From NCBI GenBank assembly GCA_022828595.1, contig JAKGHH010000002.1:70280383-70344382 (forward strand): DNA of 64,000 bases. Reading direction: 5' to 3'. The translations under genes were made by a program, and so were the position numbers. Numbering within the stretch: position 1 is the stretch's first letter; each line of letters opens with the position of its first letter. Under the pieces are notes generated by a model that worked only from the letters and a program-made list of their open reading frames with translations, was not told where the DNA came from and searched no databases. This document shows positions 45,243 to 55,902 of the stretch, piece by piece. The stretch is from Nelumbo lutea. Taxonomy: Eukaryota > Streptophyta > Magnoliopsida > Proteales > Nelumbonaceae.

Positions 45243-45938
45243 TGATGGAGGGTGATTTAACCCGACCTCCTAACTAAGGGACACGTGGATATAACTCGAC
45301 GTAAGTGACAACTCAGTATGATAGCTTGGCCACAACTCGGCGTAATGAGCTCACTGAAACCCCAACAGAACAACTCGCCACTAGACAGCTCGCTACAGAA
45401 TGGCTTGCTGCAAGGTAGCTTGCTATTGGGGAGCTCGCTATTGAGCAACCCGGAGTCTTCAGGAAACTTCTTATCCGGCAAGACCGTGCTTGTCAGACTG
45501 TTCCCACGTCTCTTGTTTGGGGCGCAACACCTGTCAGTCCAGAGGATTGCGCCCACGTCTCACATCAGGTGGCATTGTGCATGACAACTTTGCATAACGT
45601 CTCTCAGCTGACAGGACCGCACCCTGCAATGGATACCTGCACCAATCGAATCAGCCTGAAAAATAACATCTGTAACAGAGAATCAGAGGCGGTTACACCC
45701 GATTTGATAGAGCATTAATATATAAGGGCTCTGACCCCCAAGTGCGCATCTCCACTCTTAGCTCATTTTCCTTTACTACTCTCTAAACTTTCCACCGAGT
45801 TCTAACTTAAGCATTGGAGTGTTCCCACTGGATGAGTTCCCCGAGAATCCTTAATCTTCTCCTTCTCAAATGTTGTCCGTTGCCTGGTAGGAGCGAGGCC
45901 CCTACCAGTTAGGAGTGATCAGATCGCACTACATCAGG
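45243..45938 (+). repeat. 3' LTR of the inner gypsy element
   Basis: It starts TGATGGAGGGTGATTTAACC, contains TATATAA at 45719-45725 and ends CTACATCA, giving inverted TGATG/CATCA ends. It is followed by GGTCT, the partner of GGCCT at 35635-35639. Confidence 0.8.
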
Positions 45939-45943
45939 TCTCG

Positions 45944-46765
45944 TTCCTATTTTCCTTGAATTGTCTCAAAGAGCTGATAGAATGAGGTTGTAGCATATAG
46001 TACCACTATTGGGCTGCTTCCTTGAGGGTGAAGACAAAAGCTTTGCACATAAGAGAATCTGAGGTGTGATACAACTCGAGAGCCTTAAATCTCTCCATGG
46101 GCTTGAGAAGGTTGGTAATGCTAGTGTACTTCTCAAACTAGGGTGTCCTGAAAGTTGAAACCACCTAAGGGGAGCTCGTCAATGATCTCTTAAATTAATA
46201 TTGGTTCCTTGGTCACTTGGGCTTCGGGGGAGTAGTTCGGTGCTCCCGTGACTTCCCCTAACTTGACGACTCCACTCAATGGTGTCAATCCATTGGCACA
46301 TATCCTAAGCTAGGAGTTGACATCATCATTCATGTGGTTCAACTTTGGGGACCAATTGTCTTTCTTGTCCTAACTAAGCTCATTAGCATGAGAGCACTAT
46401 GGTACTAGGATTCGAGTACTAAAGCAACGAGGGTTCTGGGCAATCTAGGTTTGGCCCTATTAGAGGTCCACCTTGAAGAGTAGCGATGAATAATACTAGA
46501 GTTCTACTCCTACATGGGTTGGATAATTAGCTGAGATGCCCCACCTTGAAGAGTAGCGATGAGGTCCTCAACCCATTGGTGGAGTGTAATGAACTACTCC
46601 TGAATCACAGGTTTATTCTCAGGTCCACAAGGTGGGGATGCATTGTTGCCAATGTGAGATCCCCTGGGATGGTTGTTGCTAGAGTGGGTGGAGTGGCTAG
46701 TTGAACAATTTTTAAGACGCATTTGTCGTTAGAAGTGATAAAATGCATAGAGTTTAAGACTTTTC
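45944..46765 (-). pseudogene. Outer gypsy element: gag N-terminal part (minus strand)
   Basis: The minus strand contains FEKYTSITNLLKPMERFKAL and SLMCKAFVFTLKEAAQ, then ISSLRQFKENRNE at the insertion point, all standard gypsy capsid blocks. The frame continues at LQEFLARF in the part left of the inserted element (35634 downwards). Upstream, a shifted and stop-ridden stretch follows to about 46740. Confidence 0.7.
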
Positions 46766-47480
46766 ATTGTGTTTCCACAAATGATGCTAATCTAGTGCTA
46801 TCTGAGTTATGGTGAATGAGCAACAAATAAAATATTGGTGAATTGGATGAATTGAACTAATTTGACAACTTATACACATAGAAGTTAGAGGCTGCGAGGT
46901 GATTGCCTAGAGAGGAGCATTTTGATGCTCGAGTTAGTAAGAGTAAGGTGGTCAGCTAAGTCGAGTTGGTTGGGCCAAACTAGTCTTAATTGTACATGTT
47001 GAAGAAATTAAATGAGCAATGAGACTTTGAGAGTTCTGAGAGGTAGAGAGTGTGAAGATGGAGGTTGCCTTGGGGATCATGTCATTATATACCTATTGGG
47101 GAGTGTCGTTGTGCTCCTCGTTAGTGGGACATGTGTTGGCTTGTAAGGTGGCCAACAATTGAGCCTTTAGGGGAGTAAATCACATGTTGTGGGACGAGGA
47201 GTTTAGGAGTGTTAGTATCGACCCTGGCACATGTTAGGTTTGGTTGTCACATGCCTTCGTCCTACCTAGGACTTGTGTCATGCTCTAACATTATCTCACT
47301 AGTTGAATAAGGTCGTGCAATGTTGTCACTTTGTTGCTTGCTTGAGCCTCGACTACGTGTGAGTCCTTGGCTTGGCCATGTGTTACCTTTCTAAGTAGTC
47401 CATGTGGTAGTCAAATCAGACTTGATTTACGACCACATCAGCACCATTGTCATTTTATCAGATAATTGGTGTCAAGTCAA
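46766..47480 (-). mobile_element. Outer gypsy element: 5' LTR and decayed primer-binding region (minus strand)
   Basis: On the minus strand, ATTAGCATCATTTGTGGAAA (46773-46792) closely resembles the TTGGCGCCGTCTGTGGGAA junction that follows the 5' LTR in Tat-group elements, with C-to-T type decay. To its right is an LTR-like segment with a TATATAA box (about 47083-47090) and a CTCTCAGAACTCTC leader, plausibly starting near 47480 (TGCCAATTTGG). The partner LTR was not found within the window. Confidence 0.5.
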
Positions 47481-48821
47481 CACCAAATTGGCATTTTCCC
47501 TGATGGATCTTGAAATTTTGTTTGGTTAAATTAGAGATTACAAATTTCCCCACAAAACCGAGGGCCCAGATCCGACCTACCCCGAACGGAGCAGATTTTC
47601 CCTGACCTTAAATGGGGATGGGTCGGGTTTGGGGATAATAGCCTAATAGGTGTTGAGTGTTCTTAGTCTTACGTTTTGGACTTTTGTCTGTTTTTTTTTT
47701 TTTTTTTTTTTTTGCACTTTCAATTCTCTGTTTGCCTCCTTTGAAATTTAGATTCTACAACAATGCCGGTTGTTGAAGTCTTAAGGTATATTGTTTTAAA
47801 ACTCCACATTTCCATTTAAGGGCCTCTTTTTCCATTTAAGGGCCTCTTGTAGTAATTTGAAGTCTTAAGGTATATATATACTCAAATGAAAAGTTTAGTG
47901 TTTCTTTTTTTCTTTGTTTGTTGTAGTGATCAATATAACCTAGTTAGTAGTTAGATGTTATTTTTTGTGCTAAAATTTAATGTGTTTTAAAAAAATTATA
48001 ATTCTAGCCATAGATGTGTAGTTTTCATTGTTAGCTAAGATTTGCATTTTTCTTTAACCTGTGCACACTAACCATAGATAAAATTTTTCCTTTCAAAACA
48101 GATTTCAGTACATCTTTAGTTTCAAGTTTATTTTCAAAAGACTCCAGTTCTCTTGCCCATGCCTACCCACAATATATCACCCTCCATGAATTGAGAACAC
48201 CTCCCCTTGCATAATATTATGTAGAGAATGAGAAAGTGTGACTGTGATAAACATGGGTAGGGTTCTCGTGGACAGGAGATCCGGACTCTTTTCAAAAGTC
48301 CTTAGGTTCCTCTTAGTCCATATTGTCCACATCACAACAGGAATCCGAATAATGGACTCATCTTCGCTTAACCCCTTAAATTCCGACTCATCTTTGTTTT
48401 TTGTATGAACTAGAAAATATACAAAACTTGGATTTTAATAGTATTAAAAAAAATAATAGCATATTAGAACCTGATACACTATAATTGAAACTATCTACCT
48501 TTTCAGATGAATTATTTAATTTATATTACATAGATGTGTGGGGATGGGGTTGAATCCTTGCCTTGATACCGGCGACGGGGCGGGGATGGAGAAGGAGTGC
48601 CCCGCCCCATACCTGCCTACCCGCTCCATTGTCATTCCTAGGTTAAATGTCTATCAAGAATACATTTTTCTCCAGTTAGATAATTAGCATTAGGTTAATG
48701 CCAAATAGAGGTTTCCCCAATGAAGCTTGATATTTTGTTTGGCGAAATGTTTATCAAGAAAATATTTTCTTAGGTTATGTGAGAATCAGCTGTTCGGGGA
48801 AAATAATAAAATGTTTTTTTA
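47481..48821. repeat. Repeat-rich intergenic DNA
   Basis: There is a long poly-T tract at 47692-47715 and a tandem pair of TTTTCCATTTAAGGGCCTCT (47810-47850). Outer blocks AAAACCGAGGGCCCAGATCC (47561) and GGCGACGGGGCGGGGATGG (48570) look like parts of a diverged GC-rich-ended TIR element. CCAAAT ... TTGATATTTTGTTTGG at 48699-48743 echoes CCAAATTGG ... TTGAAATTTTGTTTGG at 47484-47526. Boundaries are unclear and no gene is present. Confidence 0.4.
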
Positions 48822-49238
48822 CTGTTTGGAACATGTGGCACCTAATGGTGCCTAGTTGTCAAAAAACACTAATAAACCTGTCTCAACTTTTTTTTGAAGA
48901 AAAACACTATACAAAAACATTTATTAGACCATTTCTTAAAAAATGACACTACATCAATGCTACGTTTGAAATAGGGAAAGGTGTGGTTTGAGATAATGTT
49001 TTTTTTTTTTTTTTTTGTATTTTCTTGTTTTTTAATGCTGTTAGCAACAGTGTACTGATGTGGCATTGAAAAATGCTTACGTGGCAGTAATTAGCAACGG
49101 TTTCAAACAAAAAAAAGAAAACGACATATACTATGCAGTACCAATTTCTCGAAACACCTACGAGCAAACGGCAACAGTACCAATGCAGCACCGTTTTCTC
49201 AAAACACCTGTTGCAAACGGCATTGGTTCCAAACTGGC
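48822..49238. mobile_element. Tourist-like element, about 417 bp
   Basis: CTGTTTGGAACATGTGGC at the left and GGTTCCAAACTGGC at the right are inverted, with TTA on both sides (48819-48821, 49239-49241). Interior words (ACATCAATGCTACGT, GCAACGGTTTCAAACAAA, CCGTTTTCTC) are shared with the 22398-22806 element. Confidence 0.55.
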
Positions 49239-50149
49239 TTAGATAAACGGGAATGAAGGTATACACCCCCGCCCCATATTCATGTCGACTCTCTAACGAA
49301 AGCAATTTGACGTCGAGCATTTGAGCAAAGCCTGCGGCACTAATACCGATCGTACCTCCATATCACCCGATCTTGCAGTGGATACACCCTTTCCTTGATT
49401 CATCCTGTGGTTTTATATGCTCTGTTTTTTGCCTCTAATGAATGAAAGTTAAGGATGCCAAATGTGTACTTGCAGCATATCAGAGCATATTATGAATTCA
49501 TTGCTCAAATCCAATTTCAAGTGTTCTGCAGCTCGTAGTCATATTCTTCTCTCCTTGCTGCTGCCTGCTTCTCTTCCTTCAGGTGTGCTTTGATGTCCTT
49601 TTCCTTTTCTTTAGGCTTCACTTGAATGTGGTTTTGGCCCTAGAATGCTCCTTTCTTCTTGTTGAGCTTCTTATGAATCATCTGTTCCAATGTCAAGTGC
49701 TTAGTCGGAGTCAGACTGCTCCTGACTATGTTACCTGGATACGACGACACAGCTAGACATGGATACTAGATTAGACCATTCATGACTCTCTCATGTGTTC
49801 CCCCTTCCTCCTTCCAAGTCCCAACAAACGCATGCCTATTCTTCTTTTGCATTGGAAGAGGATGAGGTTGCTAAACAGATAGGCCCATTCTGGCTGCTGC
49901 ATGTGGATAATGTGTCCTTGCTGGAAATGAAACTGTAGTAATCGTGCAAACTACACAAATCCACATATAGATAGATTGTGCAGATTTGTGTGCGCACATG
50001 TGTTTGTAATATTTACTTGCAAAGACAACTCTGGAATTTATTCTTCAGGCAGCCTATCTTTGTTGTCACTTACAGTTTTGCTTTCTTGATTGTTGACTAT
50101 AGGTAAAGAAGCAAGTAAAATGCCATATTGAGAGGTCAGACATGGAAAT
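49239..50149 (+). promoter_or_regulatory. Upstream / 5' leader region of the PPR gene
   Basis: No protein-coding domain is visible. C/T-rich stretches (49520-49600, 49800-49860) and a GTTGACTATAG acceptor-like site just before 50102 suggest transcribed leader sequence, possibly with a non-coding intron. This is inference from composition only; no TATA box is proposed. Confidence 0.3.
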
Positions 50150-50180
50150 ATGAAGATGAAGAAGCTCTTGAATAGCCAAG
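50150..50180 (+). CDS. First coding exon of the PPR gene (31 nt)
   Basis: ATG at 50150 opens MKMKKLLNSQ and ends with one base of a split codon before a GTAATAATGG donor. An in-frame TGA lies upstream, so this is the first ATG. Joining at the TTGCAG acceptor before 52233 keeps the frame (one base plus GA completes a glycine codon), and 31 + 2663 nt is a whole number of codons. The large second exon has no ATG near its start: its first in-frame methionine is inside the first PPR repeat. A start outside that exon is therefore needed. A different upstream exon remains possible. Confidence 0.6.
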
Positions 50181-52232
50181 GTAATAATGGATCATGTTAG
50201 AGTTTCCTCTTTTTTTTCCCCTTCTCTTTTAAGTTTTTGATTCTCTCACATTGTTAAGTGGCTGACCGAGGTACAGAAAACTGAAAAAGCAAAAAGGGGT
50301 GGTTTTCCTTCTTGGGAGTTTAGTTTTCATTATATTCCACCATTTTGAATTAATCCCTCTTGGCCATGTTGGTCTTGTTGATAAGAATGTTCTCCCTTCA
50401 GTTCTTTCCTGCTTCAGGATCTTACTCTTGTTGCCTGTTTGTCTCTTTTTCCCACTGTGGCTTCCCCGATATGACTCTTTCTGATCTACATATGCACGTC
50501 ACCTAAATTTTGAATCCTTTTCTCCCATTTCTCTGGCTGTTCCTGGAATTCCCAACAAGGTTTTAAAATGCTAAAGGCATAGTTGAGGCTTAATGGCTCA
50601 AAAAGGCGAGGTGTAAGCCTAAAAAAAAGAGTAATTGAAGTTTATAGATAATACATATGATGAACTAAGATAGAATGATAGAATTTACAAGCACCCATAA
50701 AAAAGAAGTCTATAAGTAACAAAATGTAGGCTTTTAGCATTCAACAAAATAATAACTAATCAACTAACTACCACAAACCTTTTATATTTCAAGTTTCAAA
50801 ATCCAAATTTATCAAATTGTTCAAATGAAAAATCATATGCTTTAGATTATCTTAAATTCCCCATCATCAAAGTTTCTTTCACTAACGAGATCTTCTAATG
50901 AGTCATCCATATAATTGATACTAGATTTCTGGTTACCCAGCATTTTAGAAGAAAGGAAACAACTTAGTTGGTTTAATATATGCAACAAATAAATCAATAA
51001 AAAGAAAACAAATCCATTAGGAAGAGAATTGAGAGGTAAAAATTGGGTAGATAGTATTTTCTTGTGGAGAAATAGAATAAGTGACAAACTTAGGATGCCA
51101 GATTTCTAGCCACCCGTAAGTGTAGAATGATAAGAAAAGGAATCCCACTTGATTTAACCAAGAATGAAGAGAGAATGATCAAGGTTCTTTTTGGCCCTTG
51201 TTGCATTGAACTTGAACTAGGAACTTTGTTTGCTCTATTAGCTTTTCAACCTTTTTTATTTGCCCCATAATTACCAAGGTGCCATTCACATATGGTTTAA
51301 ACTAAAAAAAAATATTACAATCTTTTTTTGTTTGTATGAAATAACTCAATTGTTGTAGGTTTTTGAGGCTTACACCTTTCTACACCTCACAGATTGAGGC
51401 TTGAGGCTTATGCCTCTTTATAACAAAGGCTTACACCTCAAACCAAAGCTATGAGGCTTAAGCCTCAGACCAAAGTTATAAGGCTTAAGCCTTGAAGAGA
51501 ATTTGAGTGCTTTGCCTCAAGGTGTAAGCCTCATGCTTCAAGGCTTAAGCCTTTTAAAACCATGATTCTGAAAATGGGCCCGAGGAGCTAAAGCTACACA
51601 CTTATGCACTTAAATAGTATGGTCAAAGTTGTGCTTGACCTTGAAAAATAAGTGCTAAAATTTATTAAACAGAAAAAAATGGGTCCCAAAGATGTGGCAC
51701 ACTTAGTTTCCGATTGAGTATATTATATTTTTCCAACATTAGGGGTTACCAAACTGCTTCCTTGGTTCCATCTGTTTTAAATATTCAAAATAAAGTATAC
51801 TGATTTGATTGGAGATTAGATATCAACCCTCTTGCAAGGCCTAAAGCTCATGTTCACTTCAGGTCTACTTTGGGTTGAGGTGGAAGGAGTTGCACAGGTA
51901 GTGGTTTATTGGATTAGCTCTTTCTTTTAGGGTTGTTGGACTGTGTTCCATCTTATTAAAGAAGCTAAATCTTTGATATCCAGATTGAACACCTTGCTCA
52001 GATGGATACCAAAACCAACTAACCAGCTTGTTTATAAGTGGTGGATGGACTGAGAGAGGTGATTATATTGGAGTTCTACCTTCCTGAATAGAGCAGTTTT
52101 CATTGTATGCTGTGGCCTTGTTGGATGATACACATGTTTTGGTGGCCCCTCTCTATGATAGACTTAAAACAATCTTTTTCTTTAATCATTATTTATGGTC
52201 ATGAATGTGTTGTTATTTATATTGAATTGCAG
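50181..52232 (+). other. Predicted intron of the PPR gene, carrying a Mutator-like element
   Basis: The boundaries are AAG/GTAATAATGG and TTGAATTGCAG/GA. The 2.05-kb intron includes a 1-kb TIR element (50557-51564). A TTTGATTCTCTCAC-rich region precedes it, and a T-rich tract lies 40-60 bases before the acceptor. No internal coding domain is seen. Confidence 0.55.
50557..51564. mobile_element. Mutator-like element in the PPR intron, with GAGGCTTAAGCCT internal repeats
   Basis: The left end AAGGTTTTAAAATGC and the right end TTTTAAAACCATG are the same termini as the short MITEs at 4988 and 29574, but the interior differs. It has GAGGCTTAATGGC and GAGGTGTAAGCCT at the left and a cluster of GAGGCTTAAGCCTCA-like units at 51365-51555. 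Flanks ATTCCCAAC (50548-50556) and ATTCTGAAA (51565-51573) match at only 6 of 9. An antisense frame at 50842-51087 has no recognisable domain. Confidence 0.5.
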
Positions 52233-54895
52233 GAATAAATTTTCATTATGCTTGTGTGTACTACTATCCCTACAACATATATAAGGAGTTCTCATCAGAA
52301 TGCGATAAACCTTCCTCAGAGATAAGTAGGAAGGCTAATTTCTCTGTGAACGGGGACAACCAAGAGGAAGGTGCAATAGCTGGAGTGGATGATATTTGCC
52401 ACATTTTAGCAAGTGGCCCTTGGAGTTCTGCCTTAGAAAATTCTCTATTGCAGCTACATGAAAAACCTCAACAACAGTTAGTGATTGGAGTTCTACATAG
52501 ACTGAAAGATTTTAGTTTAGCAATAAACTATTTCCGGTGGGCTGAGAGGAAAAGTAGCCAAGTGCAAAGTTTTGAAGCATATGATTTATTGCTCAGAATA
52601 ATGGCTAACAGTAAAAACTTTGGCAGCTTGGAGTGTATTCTGGAGGAAATGAGTCTGTGTGGATATGGACTCTCAAATAACACCTGTATTGAGTTAGTCA
52701 TGAACTGTGTGAAGTCTCGGATGCTGATGGAAGCTTTCAATCTGATGCAAATCTTGCAGAAGTTCAAATTTCGTCCTGCATTTTCAGCTTATACAATTCT
52801 AATTGGTGCTATGGCTGAGTTTCGCAAACCAGATCTTGCACTCTCTCTTTTTCATCAAATGCAGGAGATTGGCTATGAAGTCAATGTGCATTTATTTACA
52901 ACTCTTGTCCGTGCTTTTTCCAAGGAAAGCCGGATTGATGCAGCTCTTTCCTTACTGGATGAAATGAGGAGAAACTCTTTTGAAGCAGACATTGTTCTTT
53001 ATAATGTTTGTATAGACTGCTTTGGCAAGGTTGGTAAGCTGGATATGGCTTGGAAATTTTTCCATGAGATGAAAGCTCAAGGTCTTGTGCCAGATGATGT
53101 GACCTATACTAGCATGATAGGGGTTCTTTGCAAAGCTAAGAGGCTGGATGAAGCTGTGGAGTTATTTGAACAGATGGAACTGAACAGGAATGTCCCCTGT
53201 GCATATGCTTATAACACCATGATCATGGGCTATGGCTCCGCTGGGAAGTTTGATGAAGCTTATGAATTACTTGAACGACAGAAAGGAAAGGGGAGCATCC
53301 CAAGTGTGATTGCATATAATTGCATCCTTACTTGCCTTGGCAAGAAGGAGAGAGTAAATGAGGCTCTTAGGATCTTCGAGGAGATGAAGAAAGATGCAGT
53401 ACCCAATCTTTCGACCTATAATATTCTTATAGACATGCTCTGCAGGGCAGGGAAACTTGACGTTGCTTTTGGGATTAGGGGTTGCATGGAAGCAGCTGGT
53501 TTGTTTCCTAATGTCTTGACCATAAACATAATGGTTGACCGGCTTTGTAAAGCAGGAAAGATAGATGAAGCTTGCAGTATCTTTGAAAACATGGATCAGA
53601 AGGGCTGCAAACCAAATGCAACTACATTCTGTTCATTGATCGATGGGTTGGGTAGACAAGGTAGGGTTGATGATGCTTACAGGTTGTTTGAAAGAATGTT
53701 GGATGAAGGTGAGATTCCAAATGCTGTTGTCTACACATCCCTCATTAGAAACTTCTTCAAGTGTGGCAGGAATGAGGATGGGCACAAAATTTACAAAGAA
53801 ATGATCCGTCAAGGATGTTCTCCTGATCTGACCCTTCTTAATACCTATATGGATTGTGTTTTCAAGGCTGGTGAAACTGACAAGGGCAGGGCTTTATTTG
53901 AGGAAATCAGGAGCAGGGGTTTAGTTCCAGATGTGCAAAGCTACTCTGTTCTAATCCATGGCCTTGTGAAAGCTGGCCATGCACAAGAGACCTATAAGTT
54001 GTTTTATGCAATGAAGGAACAAGGCTATATTCTTGATACCCGTGCTTATAACACAGTCATTAATGGTCTCTGCAAGTCAGGTCAAGTGAACAAAGCTTAC
54101 CAGCTATTGGATGAAATGAAGGCAAAAGGCCTTCAACCCACAGTAGTTACGTATGGTTCAATCATTGATGGGCTTGCAAAGATAGACAGGCTTGATGAGG
54201 CATACATGCTCTTTGAAGAAGCAAAATCAAAACAAATAGAATTAAATGTTATTATTTATAACAGTCTTATTGATGGCTTTGGAAAAGTTGGTAGAATTGA
54301 TGAAGCATATCTAATCATGGAAGAGTTGATGCAAAAGGGTTTGACACCTACTATATGCACGTGGAACTGCCTACTTGATGGATTGGTGAAGGCAGAGGAA
54401 ATCAATGAAGCTCTTGTTTGCTTTCAATCCATGAAAGACTTGAAATGCTCTCCTAACAACATTACTTACAGTATTATCATAAATGGATTATGTCGAGTTC
54501 AGAAGTTCAACAAAGCCTTGGTTTTTTTGCAAGAGATGCAGAAGCAAGGATTAAAACCTAATGTAATCACCTACACCACCATGATTTCTGGTCTTGCTAA
54601 GGCTGGGAACATAACTGAAGCTAATTGTCTCTTTGAGAGGTTCAAGGCAAGTGGAGGGAAACCTGACTCTGCTAGTTATAATGCTTTGATAGAAGGGTTA
54701 AGCAATGCTAATAGGGCCATGGATGCATATGCATTTTTTGAGGAGACTCGCTTAAAAGGTTTTAACATCCATGCGAAGACATGCATTGTTCTTTTGGATG
54801 CATTGCACAAGGCTGAACGTATTGAAGAGGCAGCAATAGTTGGTGCCGTGTTAAAGGAAACAGCAAGGTCTCACCATGCTTCAAGATCCTTCTAA
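52233..54895 (+). CDS. P-type pentatricopeptide-repeat (PPR) protein, main exon
   Basis: PPR proteins bind organellar RNA one base per repeat and act in RNA processing, stability or translation in mitochondria or plastids. This exon encodes 887 residues, 897 with exon 1. I count 22 tandem repeats of about 35 residues, from EAYDLLLRIM (about residue 115) to KTCIVLLDAL near the C-terminus. Well-formed repeats begin VTYTSMIGVLCKAKRLDEAV, STYNILIDMLCRAGKLDVAF and RAYNTVINGLCKSGQVNKAY. All are P-type, with no E, DYW or SMR domain, so editing-deaminase activity is not expected. The array, spacing and length recall Arabidopsis At3g06920 (about 870 residues); orthology is inference. The N-terminus is basic and hydrophobic, compatible with organelle import. 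No stop or frameshift breaks the frame, so the gene appears functional. It ends KETARSHHASRSF, stop at 54893. Confidence 0.95.
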
Positions 54896-55902
54896 GTTGT
54901 AAGATATGGGTTGAAAATTTTCCAGCTTGCTGGAGGAATTCAGTTTTCTCTTATCATGGTCCTTCAAAGTGGCACAATTTCTCCCTATGGAGGTATTTTC
55001 TTGCCTAATTAAGAGTAAATTGCAAGAACTCTCAGATCTGGCTTTTCAAACAGTATAAACAGTTGAAAACTATGCTGGAAATATATAATCCTCCAAGATA
55101 ACAAGAGTATAAACAGTTGCAAGAACTCTCAGATTTGTGATGCCATGAATGTAGTTCATCTATGTTAGGTACTGCATGATAGCATGATATCATCTTGTAG
55201 TAACTGCTTTGGCACTTTGTATCTGGCCCAAGCTCATACACTGTAGATGCAAAAATTTGAAGAAAAGAAAAGGTTTCAGACATTAGCAACAACCTGGGAT
55301 TGAAAGTAACCCTACATCATGGAAATAAAATGGGACTGGAGCAATCACTTGATTATTCTAATTGCTAACAATAATAAATTTTGTCATCTTTTTCACATTG
55401 TACATATACTATTATGACTATATATGATCAATTGATCATATGGACATATGGTATGTGATGTCATTAATATATTGGGATTATGGATAGACTAAGTCCAATA
55501 TTTCAAAATTATAGATGAAGACAGTCAGTTTAAGCACTATCAAGTTCAGTATAGTTAAGGGATCTTCTTTTACAGATGTGTCCTTGTGTTACTGCCATAC
55601 TCACTGCAGTGCCATGATGGAACTGGTTATCTTTTAGCTTGAAAACAAATACCCCTGAACCAACACCTACCCCCAATGCTACTTTCTAAAAGGTGATTAC
55701 CCAATGCTGGGCATGGCTATCGAGGGTCTTGGGACAGTTGGACTAAACATGGACCTAACCTCTGCCATTTTTTACACAAATTGGCCCTTCTCAGACTCAA
55801 ACCTGCATTTTGATTTTACCATTGCTTTGAGCAGTGGCCCTAACCCAATATAGTTTCTAATATTCCTAAAGTACCCTCACCTCTTTTCCCCTCTTCTTTC
55901 CC
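54896..55902 (+). other. PPR 3' flank / likely 3' UTR
   Basis: There is no further domain. GCAAGAACTCTCAGAT occurs at 55022 and 55117, and AGTATAAACAGTTG at 55052 and 55106, a small duplication soon after the stop codon. A likely polyadenylation region follows (AATAATAAATTTTGTC near 55368). Confidence 0.45.

Larger units (their letters stand above)
35640..45938 (+). mobile_element. Ty3/gypsy LTR retrotransposon, Tat clade, degenerate, about 10.3 kb
   Basis: It has two LTRs (35640 to about 36310 and 45243-45938), gag, protease, RT, a duplicated RNase H region, integrase, a further gene in antisense orientation and a polypurine tract, in that order. An archaeal-type second RNase H domain, no chromodomain and an antisense gene between integrase and the 3' LTR are features of the Tat lineage. 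Every coding part has stops or shifts. By eye the LTRs are roughly 85-90% identical, with most differences C/T or G/A transitions, so it is not recent. It lies inside an older gypsy element on the other strand. Confidence 0.85.

Noticed and set aside
35640..45938. Possible functional autonomous gypsy element
   Set aside because: Stops in gag, RT and integrase, altered protease and RT motifs and diverged LTRs rule out activity of this copy.
49060..49320. Small open frames around 49.0-49.3 kb
   Set aside because: They lie in a Tourist-like element and its flank and have no domain.
52256..52258. Start codon of the PPR gene at 52256
   Set aside because: The codon is GTG and the frame continues upstream to a splice acceptor; plant genes start at ATG. 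A start in an upstream exon is more likely.
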